DNA of 44,715 nucleotides from Clostridia bacterium (GTDB lineage: Bacteria > Bacillota > Clostridia > Christensenellales > Borkfalkiaceae), in the NCBI GenBank assembly GCA_017616695.1, contig JAFZXN010000008.1, positions 1-44,715 on the forward strand, read 5' to 3'. The position numbers and the translations under genes are program-made. Below the pieces are notes generated by a model, which saw only the letters and a program-made list of their open reading frames with translations, had not been told where the DNA came from and did not search any database. Positions 1 to 8,863 of the stretch are shown piece by piece (the first letter of the stretch is position 1; the number at the start of each line of letters is the position of its first letter).

Positions 1-39
1 AGGTCGGCGCGTTTTGCGCCGACCTGCGTTGTTTTTTTT
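1..39 (+). terminator. Intrinsic terminator of the gene upstream of the window
   Basis: A perfect 10-bp stem (AGGTCGGCGC / GCGCCGACCT) with a GTTTT loop is followed five bases later by an 8-T run. It would end a + strand transcript entering from the left. Confidence 0.85.
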
Positions 40-74
40 AGTTCCGTCGCCATCAGATAGGCGGCGGAACTTTT
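40..74 (+). terminator. Second, tandem terminator-like hairpin
   Basis: A 12-bp stem with one T-G wobble (positions 40-51 with 60-71) and an 8-base loop is followed by TTTT. It sits directly after the first terminator and isolates ruvC from upstream transcription. Confidence 0.65.
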
Positions 75-132
75 AAAAATGAGAAAATGACCGTCCTTTC
101 GACAAATCGCTCGGATAATTAAAGCGAGTAAC

Positions 133-161
133 TTGACAATCACGGTAAAATATAGTAAAAT
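133..161 (+). promoter_or_regulatory. Sigma-A type promoter of ruvC, likely giving a leaderless mRNA
   Basis: The -35 TTGACA (133-138) and -10 TAAAAT (156-161) are separated by 17 bp. The expected transcription start, about 7 bases past the -10, falls at roughly 168-170, and the ruvC ATG is at 170. No Shine-Dalgarno can fit in between. Confidence 0.8.
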
Positions 162-169
162 GATTACGT

Positions 170-664
170 ATGATTATTTTGGGTATAGACCCGGGGCTTG
201 CGACGATAGGTTTCGGCGTCATTTCAAGCGAAAAGGGAAGAGCCACCGCTATCGATTACGGAGTTATCCTTACTCCCAAAGACGCCAAATTTCAGGACAG
301 GCTCCGTATGATAGAGGAAAGCTTAAATAAACTTATAGCAAAGTTTGCTCCCGACGAAATAGCTATGGAAGAGTTGTTTTTCAACAACAACGCCAAGACC
401 GCCATCAACGTCGCGCAGGCAAGGGGCGTGATACTTTTAACCTGCGTCAAGCACACGGAAAAGCTTTTCGAGTACACGCCTTTGCAGATAAAGCAGGCTT
501 TGACGGGTTACGGCAGGGCGGATAAGCACCAGATACAAGCTATGGTAACGAGCCTTCTCAATCTGAAAAAGGTCCCCAAGCCCGACGACGCCGCCGACGC
601 TCTCGCCGTTGCGCTCACACATTCCAATACTTCGCGTTTTTCGGGCGGTTTCGGCATAAAATAA
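170..664 (+). CDS. ruvC: Holliday junction resolvase RuvC
   Basis: RuvC is the endonuclease that cuts Holliday junctions on the RuvAB complex during recombinational repair. The 164-aa length is normal for the family. The catalytic acidic residues are visible: D7 in the N-terminal GIDPG motif, a Glu at about 67-68 (AMEELFF), and D140/D143 in the C-terminal PDDAADALA motif. It is followed by ruvA and ruvB in the usual order. The start at 170 gives the canonical MIILGIDPG N-terminus. An ATG at 160 is in another frame. There is no ribosome-binding site, and the promoter spacing predicts a transcript starting at or next to the AUG. Confidence 0.96.
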   Translation: MIILGIDPGLATIGFGVISSEKGRATAIDYGVILTPKDAKFQDRLRMIEESLNKLIAKFAPDEIAMEELFFNNNAKTAINVAQARGVILLTCVKHTEKLFEYTPLQIKQALTGYGRADKHQIQAMVTSLLNLKKVPKPDDAADALAVALTHSNTSRFSGGFGIK

Positions 665-719
665 GCTTATTATCCAAAAAAAATCAACGATATAAACTGT
701 AAAAATACGGATTTTTATT

Positions 720-1313
720 ATGATAGCATACGTTAAAGGCAAAGTTCTTGCTTTGAGCGAGAACGTGGTTATACTCGAAAACAACGGCATCGGTTACGAG
801 ATCGCCTGTTCGGCAAACGCCGTTGCGACTTTGGTCGGCGCAAAAGAGGGCGCCGTGTTTACCTATCTCGCAGTAAGAGAAGACGGCGTGAATCTGTACG
901 GTTTCGAAACGTTGGCGGAAAAGCAAATGTTTCTTAAACTTATTTCCGTTTCGGGCGTAGGTCCCAAAATGGGTATGACCGTGCTTTCGGGCATGAGTCT
1001 TAACGACCTTGCTTTTTCCATAGCTTCGAGCGACGTCAAAACGCTTTCGCGCATCAAAGGTCTTGGCAAAAAGACGGCGGAAAGAATTATTCTCGAACTT
1101 CGCGAAACGCTTGCCGATATGCCCGCCGCGACCGACGGCGCTCCTGTTGCGACCGCGTTAAAACTCGACTCCGACGGCGAAAACGCCGTTTTGGCTTTAA
1201 TGAGCCTCGGTTACGGCAAAGCCGAATCGACAAAAGCCGTAAAAGCTTCTCTCGACGAAGGGGCGAAAGGCCTCGAAACGATAATTGCCGCAGCTTTAAG
1301 AAAGTTTGCGTAA
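720..1313 (+). CDS. ruvA: Holliday junction branch migration protein RuvA
   Basis: RuvA binds the four-way junction as a tetramer and recruits the RuvB motor. The 197-aa protein has an N-terminal OB-like domain starting MIAYVKGKV. Two helix-hairpin-helix motifs follow (SGVGPKMGM near residue 78 and IKGLGKKTAERI near 115), then a C-terminal RuvB-binding domain (LMSLGYGKAE). It lies 55 bp after ruvC. There is no Shine-Dalgarno: the bases before ATG are U-rich, and a small AT hairpin (TAAAAAT / ATTTTTA) ends three bases before the start codon. Confidence 0.96.
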   Translation: MIAYVKGKVLALSENVVILENNGIGYEIACSANAVATLVGAKEGAVFTYLAVREDGVNLYGFETLAEKQMFLKLISVSGVGPKMGMTVLSGMSLNDLAFSIASSDVKTLSRIKGLGKKTAERIILELRETLADMPAATDGAPVATALKLDSDGENAVLALMSLGYGKAESTKAVKASLDEGAKGLETIIAAALRKFA

Positions 1314-1314
1314 C

Positions 1315-1373
1315 GCGGACCGCGGAAGCGGAACGATGTTGCCGTTACACGACGAACGATGTCGTCGGTCCGC
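1315..1373. other. Structured intergenic element, predicted three-way junction
   Basis: The ruvA-ruvB gap holds an 8-bp outer stem, GCGGACCG (1315-1322) with CGGTCCGC (1366-1373). It encloses two hairpins: CGGAAC/GTT(G)CCG at 1329-1344 and ACGAC/GTCGT at 1349-1365. The second hairpin stacks directly on the outer stem. No T run follows, so it is not a standard terminator. Its function is unknown. It could be an mRNA processing or stability element between ruvA and ruvB. Confidence 0.6.
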
Positions 1374-1457
1374 AAGCTTTCGACCGAAATCGCCGTCCAC
1401 TGACTCCTGATGAGCGGTCTGCTGTCTGCGATTTTATATTTCTATTTGGTTTTATCT

Positions 1458-2540
1458 ATGGGATTTTATGATGACGACGATTTAATAGTTTCCGCCATGG
1501 CGGACGAAGAAGACGGCAGAGTGGTCGATTCAGAAAAGACCGGCTACGACGAAGTCGAGAATATTCTTCGCCCGAAGTCTATGGACGGTTACGTCGGACA
1601 GGACAAGGTAAAAGAAAACCTTGCCGTGTTTATGGGCTCGGCGAAGCTTCGCGGCGAGCCGCTTGACCACGTTCTTTTATACGGCCCGCCGGGGCTCGGT
1701 AAAACGACGCTCGCGCACATTATCGCAACGGAAATGGGCGGTCAGATAAAGGTGACGAGCGGCCCCGCGATAGAAAAATCGGGCGATTTGGCGGCTATAC
1801 TCACCAATTTAAACGAGGGCGACGTTCTGTTCGTGGACGAAATACACCGTCTTAACCGTAACGTTGAAGAGATACTTTACCCCGCTATGGAAGACTTTTC
1901 GCTCGACTTTATCATCGGCAAAGGTCCGTCCGCCCGCAGCGTACAGATACCCTTGAAGCGTTTTACGCTCGTAGGCGCTACGACGAGGGCGGGGCTGTTA
2001 TCTTCGCCGCTTCGCGACAGGTTCGGAGTTATCTGCCGACTGGAAATGTATTCTCCCGAAGAGCTGACGGAAATAGTCACCCGTTCGGCAAGGATCCTCG
2101 GCTCGGAGATATCGGCAGAGGGCGCGAAAGAGATAGGCAGGCGAAGCCGCGGCACTCCGCGTATCGCGAACAGACTTTTGCGCCGCGTCCGTGACTTTTC
2201 AATCGTGGCGGGGCACGACGAGATCACGCTCGAAGACGCGAAAAAAGGTCTTAAACGCATGGAAATTGACGAGCTTGGCCTCGATTCTACCGATATAAGG
2301 CTGCTAAGTTCGATGGCGACGAAGTTCAACGGCGGCCCTGTGGGGCTCGATACGCTTTCCGCCACCGTCAACGAGGACAGCACCACCATAGAAGACGTTT
2401 ACGAACCGTATCTTTTACAGCTCGGGTTTATCGCGCGCACGCCGCGCGGCAGAACGCTTACCGTAAACGCATATAAACATCTCGGCTTGCCCGTTCCGCG
2501 GGGCGCGCAGGTCTCTATTTTCGAGGATAACGATGCTTAA
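1458..2540 (+). CDS. ruvB: Holliday junction branch migration helicase RuvB
   Basis: RuvB is the AAA+ ATPase ring that drives branch migration with RuvA. The Walker [10 protein letters not shown], Walker B LFVDEIHR and sensor/arginine-finger region [18 protein letters not shown] are all present, followed by the C-terminal winged-helix domain ending in a PRGAQ motif. The start is uncertain. ATGs at 1410, 1458 and 1497 are in frame and none has a Shine-Dalgarno. The 1458 start gives an acidic N-terminus (MGFYDDDD) and a 360-aa protein of roughly usual length. The next gene, queA, overlaps its end by 8 bp. Confidence 0.95.
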   Translation: MGFYDDDDLIVSAMADEEDGRVVDSEKTGYDEVENILRPKSMDGYVGQDKVKENLAVFMGSAKLRGEPLDHVLLYGPPGLGKTTLAHIIATEMGGQIKVTSGPAIEKSGDLAAILTNLNEGDVLFVDEIHRLNRNVEEILYPAMEDFSLDFIIGKGPSARSVQIPLKRFTLVGATTRAGLLSSPLRDRFGVICRLEMYSPEELTEIVTRSARILGSEISAEGAKEIGRRSRGTPRIANRLLRRVRDFSIVAGHDEITLEDAKKGLKRMEIDELGLDSTDIRLLSSMATKFNGGPVGLDTLSATVNEDSTTIEDVYEPYLLQLGFIARTPRGRTLTVNAYKHLGLPVPRGAQVSIFEDNDA

Positions 2541-3555
2541 ATCGTCTGATTTTTACTACGATCTGCCGGAAGAACTCATTGCGCAGACGCCTGCCGAACC
2601 GAGAGACAGTTCAAGGCTTCTCGTTTACGAAAGGGCTACGGGCAAAGTCGAACACAGGGTTTTTCACGACGTGACAGATTATCTCGGCGAGAACGATCTT
2701 CTCGTTATCAATACGACTAAGGTCTATCCCGCGCGCGTGTACGCCAAAGCCGCTACCGGCGGCAAAATGGAGATACTTTTACTTAAAAGGCTCGATCTTA
2801 CCGATTGGGAAGTTCTCGTAAAGCCGGGGAAACGCGCCAAAGAGGGGGCGGAGTTTTTCGTATCCGACGAGCTTTCCTTTACCGTTTTATCTAAAACAGA
2901 CGGCGGCGGGCGCGTTATACGCTTTAAATTCGACGGCGTTTTCGAGGACAAATTGTCAAAAGTCGGCGAAATGCCTTTGCCGCCTTATATAAAGAAAAAA
3001 CTTGAAGATCAGTCGCGCTACCAGACCGTTTATTGTAAGGAAGAAGGAAGCGCCGCGGCGCCAACTGCGGGGCTGCATTTTACCGAGGAACTTATACGAA
3101 AATTAAAAGATAAAGGCGTGGGTTTTGCCGAAGTAAATCTGCACGTAGGGCTGGGAACGTTCCGCCCCGTAAAGGTCGAAAACGTCGAAGAACACGAGAT
3201 GCATTCGGAGTATTTCGAGATAAGTAAGACCGCCGCCGATACGATAAACGAGGCAAAGGCTGCGGGCAAAAACATAGTCGCGGTCGGCACGACGAGCGTC
3301 AGAACGCTCGAATCGGTCGCCGACGAGAACGGTTTTGTCAAGCCTTGCCAAGGCGACACGAAGATATTTATCTATCCGCCGTATAAATTCAAATGTGTAG
3401 ATAAACTTATAACCAACTTCCACCTGCCCGAATCTACGCTTATCATGCTCGTTTCGGCGTTCATCGGCAGAGAAGAAACGCTTGCTTTATACAAAACAGC
3501 CGTAGATAATAAATACCGTTTCTTTTCGTTCGGCGACGCCTGTCTCCTTTTATAA
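2533..3555 (+). CDS. queA: S-adenosylmethionine:tRNA ribosyltransferase-isomerase QueA
   Basis: QueA transfers and isomerises the ribosyl group of SAM onto preQ1-tRNA to make epoxyqueuosine. The 340-aa protein has the typical N-terminal [15 protein letters not shown] pattern, the central AAPTAGLHF motif near residue 178, VGLGTFRPV, and the conserved C-terminal RFFSFGDA. It overlaps ruvB by 8 bp and has a GAGG ribosome site at about 6-7 bases. It is followed by tgt, which acts one step earlier in the same pathway. The last codons and stop (TGTCTCCTTTTATAA, 3541-3555) are repeated about 105 bp downstream as the head of a tandem repeat. Confidence 0.96.
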   Translation: MLKSSDFYYDLPEELIAQTPAEPRDSSRLLVYERATGKVEHRVFHDVTDYLGENDLLVINTTKVYPARVYAKAATGGKMEILLLKRLDLTDWEVLVKPGKRAKEGAEFFVSDELSFTVLSKTDGGGRVIRFKFDGVFEDKLSKVGEMPLPPYIKKKLEDQSRYQTVYCKEEGSAAAPTAGLHFTEELIRKLKDKGVGFAEVNLHVGLGTFRPVKVENVEEHEMHSEYFEISKTAADTINEAKAAGKNIVAVGTTSVRTLESVADENGFVKPCQGDTKIFIYPPYKFKCVDKLITNFHLPESTLIMLVSAFIGREETLALYKTAVDNKYRFFSFGDACLLL

Positions 3556-3771
3556 ACGTCGCATTTCTGCGTTTTCGCAAAGTCTAGCGACCTCGATGAC
3601 CGAATACCGAATAGGTCTATCTCGTCCGCTCGGCTTCGCGAGCCTTGTCTCCTTTTATAAGCTACGCGATACTGCGTTTCTGCAAAGCCTCGCGACCTCG
3701 ATGACCAAGTAGGTCTATCTCGTCCGCTCGTCTTTGCGAGCCTTGTCTCGCTTGCTTCTAAAAGGAGACAA
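3541..3771 (+). repeat. Tandem structured repeat starting in the queA stop codon region
   Basis: Two degenerate copies lie head to tail. Copy 1 is about 3541-3645, copy 2 is about 3646-3743, and a third head (TGTCTC) starts at 3744. Shared blocks are the TGTCTCCTTTTATAA head, a CTGCGTTT/GCAAAG hairpin, CGACCTCGATGACC, AGGTCTATCTCGTCCGCTCG, and a GCTCG/CGAGC hairpin whose loop varies while the stem is kept. Copy 2 is enclosed by an 18-bp inverted repeat with one mismatch (3645-3662 with 3754-3771). A partial block recurs at about 3802-3826. There is no open reading frame. This covers most of the 345-bp gap between queA and tgt. The remainder (3772-3900) holds only a TATAAT at 3778 and a small GGCG/CGCC hairpin. 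Confidence 0.8.
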
Positions 3772-3894
3772 CAATCTTATAATGGGAATTGATATTTTTA
3801 TAGCATTTCTGCGTTTCTGCGAAACAATAATTTAACGAAAAACGCATTGTTTATGCGGAATAACGGTCGGCGAGCAAAACGCCGCGCCCGATGA

Positions 3895-5043
<1,149 letters not shown>

Positions 5044-5079
5044 AAACAGCGGAAATTTGCGTCATTGACGTAAATTCGC

Positions 5080-5108
5080 TTGCTTTTAAGCAAATAATTT
5101 AGTATTAT
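5080..5108 (+). promoter_or_regulatory. Promoter of yajC
   Basis: The -35 TTGCTT (5080-5085) and -10 TATTAT (5103-5108) have a 17-bp spacer. The predicted start leaves a leader of about 30 bases carrying the GGAGG site of yajC. An imperfect AATTT-containing hairpin just upstream (5050-5080) may end the tgt transcript. Confidence 0.65.
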
Positions 5109-5147
5109 TAATGTCGACAAGACAGGTAATTTTCGGAGGATTTTAAA

Positions 5148-5639
5148 ATGTTGTATGATTTATTGAGTGCGAACACCGCTTCCGCAGTGGAAAGTGCCGC
5201 CTCGCAAAACGCCGATTTCTTTTCCAGATACGGCACTTGGATAATGCTCGGCGTCGTCGTGGCGCTTATGATCGTCTATTTCGTGTTTTCCAATAATCGC
5301 AGAAAGAAACAGGAAAAACAGCTTGACGATATGATGAACGCTCTTACGGTCGGCGACAAGATCATGACTATAGGCCGTTGGTACGGCGAGATAGTCGAAG
5401 TGCTCCCCGACGGAATGTTCGTCGTAATGACGGGTTCCGAAGAACACCCCGGCTACGTTAAGATCGAAAAAGCCACCATAGCCCATATCTTCAAAAAGAC
5501 GGAAGAACAAAAGGATATGCCCGACGAACTTCCGCCCGAAAACGTTTTCGAGGAAGGCGACGATAAGCCCGAGACCGAAACCGCACCCGAAACGACGGAC
5601 GCTCCCGAAACGACCGAAGAAACGGAAAAAACCGAATAA
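5148..5639 (+). CDS. yajC: Preprotein translocase subunit YajC
   Basis: YajC is a single-pass membrane accessory of the Sec translocon that associates with SecDF. It has a short N-terminal segment, one transmembrane helix at about residues 28-46 (WIMLGVVVALMIVYFVF), then the family signature NNRRKKQEKQLDDMMNALTVGDKIMTIG and a small cytosolic domain. The C-terminal 45 residues are a low-complexity acidic Pro/Glu/Thr tail, making it 163 aa, longer than the roughly 90-110 aa usual for the family. A strong CGGAGGA ribosome site fixes the start. An intrinsic terminator follows immediately. Confidence 0.93.
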   Translation: MLYDLLSANTASAVESAASQNADFFSRYGTWIMLGVVVALMIVYFVFSNNRRKKQEKQLDDMMNALTVGDKIMTIGRWYGEIVEVLPDGMFVVMTGSEEHPGYVKIEKATIAHIFKKTEEQKDMPDELPPENVFEEGDDKPETETAPETTDAPETTEETEKTE

Positions 5640-5676
5640 CGGCGTTTCTTCTCCTTTTAAGAATAAGAAAATAAAG

Positions 5677-5706
5677 CCTCGCATAGAATACTGTGCGAGG
5701 TTTTTT
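5677..5706 (+). terminator. Intrinsic terminator whose T run abuts the next start codon
   Basis: CCTCGCA (5677-5683) pairs with TGCGAGG (5694-5700) and is followed by TTTTTT (5701-5706). The ATG of the next gene begins at 5707, so the hairpin and T run replace any Shine-Dalgarno. Confidence 0.8.
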
Positions 5707-6075
5707 ATGCAAAAAAAGACTGTTGTTTCATTTTTTATCGCCACGCTGTGTTCGGCGGCCGCTTCGGTGGCGGCGGTGCTTATTTTTTCGCTCGTGGTGA
5801 CGCTTACGGGACTTTCCGACTCGTTCATCACGCCCGTAAACTACGTTATAAGGCTTTTATCGATAGTTTTCGGTGCGTTTTTGTTCGCGGCGGGCGAAAA
5901 GGGCATATTAAAAGGCGCGTTGCTCGGGCTGGGGTATTTCCTTGTCACAAATCTCGTTTTTTCATTGATATCGTCAAATTTCAACGTGTCCGTAGCGCTT
6001 TTTATCGAGCTCATTTATTGTCTTATCGTTGGCGCGATAGCGGGCGTTCTCGCCGTCAACATAAAAAAACGGTGA
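5707..6075 (+). CDS. TIGR04086-like (YrzE-like) membrane protein
   Basis: This is a 122-aa polytopic membrane protein with about four hydrophobic segments (roughly residues 7-33, 46-63, 67-87 and 93-117) and a short basic tail (NIKKR). Size, topology and position next to yajC and before secDF match the clostridial TIGR04086/YrzE family, whose biochemical role is not known. The start is unusual: ATG follows directly after the T run of a terminator hairpin, without a ribosome site. Expression must come from read-through or from a very short-leader transcript. No other in-frame Met would preserve the first membrane segment. Confidence 0.8.
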   Translation: MQKKTVVSFFIATLCSAAASVAAVLIFSLVVTLTGLSDSFITPVNYVIRLLSIVFGAFLFAAGEKGILKGALLGLGYFLVTNLVFSLISSNFNVSVALFIELIYCLIVGAIAGVLAVNIKKR

Positions 6076-6134
6076 AATAAGTAAAAAAATCGGTCTGTCG
6101 CCGATAATATATTGCGTTTTTTCGCGCCAAACGT

Positions 6135-6163
6135 TTGATATATTCCGATATATGTGTTAATAT
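6135..6163 (+). promoter_or_regulatory. Distal promoter candidate upstream of secD
   Basis: TTGATA (6135-6140), a 17-bp spacer and TAATAT (6158-6163), with TG one base before the -10. A transcript from here would begin with three small hairpins. Confidence 0.55.
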
Positions 6164-6310
6164 ATATAAGACCGCTTTTGCGGCGGCGTTTTATAGCTTT
6201 ATCAAAGCGGAAATACGGGGCCGTATACCTATGCTGCGGCGAATTTTCGGAAAAAACGAAAAAAATTGTAAAAATTCGTTAAAAAATCCGTCGAATATTC
6301 CGTAAAAACA

Positions 6311-6339
6311 TTGACTTTACGTCAAGATAAAGATATAAT
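6311..6339 (+). promoter_or_regulatory. Main promoter of secD-secF
   Basis: The -35 TTGACT (6311-6316), a 17-bp spacer and a consensus -10 TATAAT (6334-6339). The predicted leader is about 80 bases and ends in the AGGAGG site at 6417-6422. Confidence 0.8.
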
Positions 6340-6427
6340 ATATGTATATGTCTTATCGGGGGTAATCCGCATACGGCGGCACTCGATGGACAAGACCAGA
6401 AGAACTTACCTATTTCAGGAGGCAACA

Positions 6428-7696
6428 ATGAGTAGAGGCAAATCAATCTTTCTGCTTATTCTTACCGGCGTTATCATAGCGATAGCGGCGGTAGCTTGCT
6501 TTTGCAGTTTCGAGATCCCCGGCTCCATTAAGGACTATAACTCCGTTATGAGCCTTATCGGTCAGGGTATCGACCTTAAGGGCGGTTACTACGTAGTTCT
6601 CACCCCGCAGGACACCAGCGAGAGCAACGAAAACGTTATCGAAGAGGCCCAGACCATTTTGAGGACTCGTCTCGATAAAAAAGGTTACACCGAAGCGGTC
6701 ATCACCGTGCAGGACACGACTAAAATAAGAGTTGAGATCCCGGATATCGACAATGACGACGAGGTCCTCGAACTTATCGGCAGCACCGGTACGCTTACTT
6801 TCCGCGATTCCGCGGGTACTACGTATCTTACGGGCGACGATATCACTTCGTCTTACGTCGGTTACGAAGACGGCGAGTACGTTGTCATAATGAACTTCAC
6901 CGAAAAGGGTGTTTCCAAGTTCAGCGAGGCGACCGCCACGGTTTACGCTTCGAGCGATAAGGTGCTTTATATCTACCTTGGCGACGATCTTATTTCTTCC
7001 CCGCAGGTCAACGGGCAGATAACCAGCCAGTCCGCCAAGATAGAGGGTAGTTTCACTTACGAGACCGCGGAATCTCTCGCCGCCATCATCGACAGCGGTA
7101 GACTTCCTATCGAATACGAAGTTTCCGAACAGCGCAGCATAAGCGCAAGGCTCGGTGAAACGGCTCTTTCCAAGAGTTTGATGGCCGGCGCTATCGGTCT
7201 TCTCATAATATTCCTTATTATGATCCTTTACTATAGGGGTATGGGTATCGCCGCCGACATCGCGCTCGTTATATATACGATACTGTTCGTAATATTCCTT
7301 GCGATAGTTCCGGGCGTTCAGCTCACGCTCCCCGGTATCGCGGGTATCCTGCTTTCGATAGGTATGGCGGTCGACGCGAACATAGTTATATTCGAGAGGA
7401 TCAAACGTGAGTTCGCCAACGGCAAGACTTTTGCGTCCGCCGTCGAAACGGGCTTTAAGCGCGCGATAATCACCGTTATCGACGCTAACGTCACGACCAT
7501 TCTTGCGTCCGTCGTTTTGTACTTCCTTACAACCGGTGCGATCAAGGGCTTTGCGATAACGCTCCTTATCGGCGTAGTCATCTCCATGTTGACTTCCATC
7601 TTTATCACGAGATGGTATCTTAAGCTCATATCCGCGCTCTCGAACAAGAAGGACAAGTTCTTTAACCTTAAGAGGGAGGAACTCGAAAATGCTTAA
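6428..7696 (+). CDS. secD: Protein translocase subunit SecD
   Basis: SecD forms with SecF the proton-driven RND-type complex that pulls exported proteins out of SecYEG. The 422-aa protein begins with a membrane helix (residues 7-27). It has the signature GIDLKGGYYVVL, a periplasmic-type P1 domain, and a C-terminal block of five membrane helices with SIGMAVDANIVIFERIKRE. An in-frame ATG at 6390 and an open frame from 6311 exist. The AGGAGG five bases before 6428 and the normal N-terminus MSRGKSIFLL fix the start at 6428. It overlaps secF by 8 bp. Confidence 0.95.
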   Translation: MSRGKSIFLLILTGVIIAIAAVACFCSFEIPGSIKDYNSVMSLIGQGIDLKGGYYVVLTPQDTSESNENVIEEAQTILRTRLDKKGYTEAVITVQDTTKIRVEIPDIDNDDEVLELIGSTGTLTFRDSAGTTYLTGDDITSSYVGYEDGEYVVIMNFTEKGVSKFSEATATVYASSDKVLYIYLGDDLISSPQVNGQITSQSAKIEGSFTYETAESLAAIIDSGRLPIEYEVSEQRSISARLGETALSKSLMAGAIGLLIIFLIMILYYRGMGIAADIALVIYTILFVIFLAIVPGVQLTLPGIAGILLSIGMAVDANIVIFERIKREFANGKTFASAVETGFKRAIITVIDANVTTILASVVLYFLTTGAIKGFAITLLIGVVISMLTSIFITRWYLKLISALSNKKDKFFNLKREELENA

Positions 7697-8810
7697 GAAA
7701 TTTGATTTCAAAATCGTTGAAAAGTTCAAAATATTCATTTGCATAGCTTTGGCGGTCGTTTTGATGGGCGGCGTGTTCATGATAATAAGAGCCGCTTCCG
7801 GTTCCAACGTTATGAATTTCGGTATCGACTTTACGGGCGGTGCCGTCATCGACCTTGACCTTTCGACCGAAGCAAGAGACGCAAACGTCAAGTCCGTTAT
7901 CGAAAAAGAAGTCAAAGCCGTTATCGCAAACCCCGAATACGGTCTCAGAATGGAAGGCGAAATGACCACTTCCGATTCTTCCGACGGTATCACTTTCGAG
8001 TGGCGTATCGCCAACCAGTATAAGGGTTCTTCCGTCAATAACGACACGAGCGAAGAGTTCATCAATTTCGTTAAAGTCGATCTTTGCAACGAGATAACCA
8101 AAAAGATAGCCGACCTTACCGAAGGCGACGGCGACGCAGGCGTCGAGGCCGATCAGGCTTTCGTGACTGCAAAAGTTACGCTCCCCGATACCGATGAAAA
8201 GTACGTTACCGCGTATATCGTCGGTCCGAGCGCCGCGGCAAGCCTTATCTCTAAAGCGGTTATAGCATTACTCGTCGCTATAGTTCTTATGCTCATCTAC
8301 ATCGTTATCAGGTTTACCGCGTCCTCCGCGCTCGCCGCTGTTTGCGCGCTCGTACACGACGTAATGATAATGGTCGCTTTGACGACGGCTTTCAATATCC
8401 CCGTCAACTCCACTTTCATCGCCGCAGTCATAACCATCGTCGGTTACTCCATCAACGCCACGATAATCATATTCGACCGCATAAGAGAAGAATTGAAGAC
8501 TTCGGGCGCCAAGGATAAGACGGATACCGATATAGCCAACCTCGCCGTCAAAGATACGCTCAACAGAACTATTCTTACGACCGTCACCACGCTCGTAATG
8601 GTAGTCGTGCTTGCGTTCTTCTCCGTTTCCACGATAAGCGAATTTATCATTCCGATAATCTTCGGCTTGTTGGCGGGCGCTTTCTCGTCGGTACTTTTGG
8701 CTCCGTCTTTCTGGGTAGCTTTCAGAAAGATTGCTAAAAAGATCAAAGCAAAAAGAGAGGCAAAAAAAGGTTACGTCGGTAAAACGGCGACCGAAAATGC
8801 TGACAAATAA
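7689..8810 (+). CDS. secF: Protein translocase subunit SecF
   Basis: SecF is the partner of SecD. The 373-aa protein has an N-terminal helix (residues 15-36), then the FGIDFTGGAVIDL signature. A C-terminal five-helix block carries IVGYSINATIIIFDRIREEL. A basic tail (AKKIKAKREAKK) lies in the cytosol. The ribosome site GGGAGGA lies inside the end of secD, and the 8-bp overlap (7689-7696) implies translational coupling. A perfect GC-rich terminator hairpin follows and runs straight into the recJ start codon. Confidence 0.95.
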   Translation: MLKKFDFKIVEKFKIFICIALAVVLMGGVFMIIRAASGSNVMNFGIDFTGGAVIDLDLSTEARDANVKSVIEKEVKAVIANPEYGLRMEGEMTTSDSSDGITFEWRIANQYKGSSVNNDTSEEFINFVKVDLCNEITKKIADLTEGDGDAGVEADQAFVTAKVTLPDTDEKYVTAYIVGPSAAASLISKAVIALLVAIVLMLIYIVIRFTASSALAAVCALVHDVMIMVALTTAFNIPVNSTFIAAVITIVGYSINATIIIFDRIREELKTSGAKDKTDTDIANLAVKDTLNRTILTTVTTLVMVVVLAFFSVSTISEFIIPIIFGLLAGAFSSVLLAPSFWVAFRKIAKKIKAKREAKKGYVGKTATENADK

Positions 8811-8823
8811 TAATTAAAGGTAT

Positions 8824-8863
8824 CGGCGGGCGGGATAATTTTTCCGCCCGCCGAGTGTTTTTT
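8824..8863 (+). terminator. Strong terminator of secDF abutting the recJ start codon
   Basis: A perfect 10-bp stem, CGGCGGGCGG (8824-8833) with CCGCCCGCCG (8844-8853), is followed by AGTG and TTTTTT (8858-8863). The recJ ATG is at 8864, the same geometry as at 5677-5707. Confidence 0.88.

Larger units (their letters stand above)
6076..6427 (+). other. Noncoding region upstream of secD with two promoters and hairpins
   Basis: This 352-bp gap carries no convincing open frame. It holds an ATCGG/CCGAT hairpin after the membrane-protein gene, two promoter-like sites (6135-6163 and 6311-6339), and between them consecutive small hairpins: CCGC/GCGG, GCTTT/AAAGC and ATACGG/CCGTAT (about 6172-6229). 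The far end is A-rich. In many Clostridia the scfA-scfB (SCIFF peptide and radical-SAM maturase) pair sits here. No such Cys-rich peptide or maturase is present. Confidence 0.6.

Noticed and set aside
133-330. 65-codon frame starting at 133 overlapping ruvC
   Set aside because: Overlaps the ruvC promoter and coding sequence; basic low-complexity product. Not a gene.
1395-1440. CTGATGA with nearby GAAA and GTC, reminiscent of a hammerhead ribozyme core
   Set aside because: The segment between GAAA and GTC is too short for a stem III and the bases next to CTGATGA do not pair correctly for stem II. Chance match.
3645-3771. Inverted-repeat-bounded unit considered as a MITE or IS remnant
   Set aside because: No target-site duplication could be identified and no transposase-like sequence exists. 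Kept as a repeat instead.
3782-3835. 17-codon ORF after an AAAAGGAGA sequence downstream of the queA repeats
   Set aside because: The GGAG lies about 14 bases from ATG and belongs to the inverted repeat; the peptide is derived from repeat sequence.
6164-6300. Candidate SRP RNA or 6S RNA before secD
   Set aside because: The SRP domain IV core (GGAAGG/AGCAG) is absent and no long 6S-type hairpin is seen.
6443-8101. 552-codon minus-strand open frame opposite secD-secF
   Set aside because: Codon-bias shadow of two well-supported membrane-protein genes. The translated sequence has no plausible domain.
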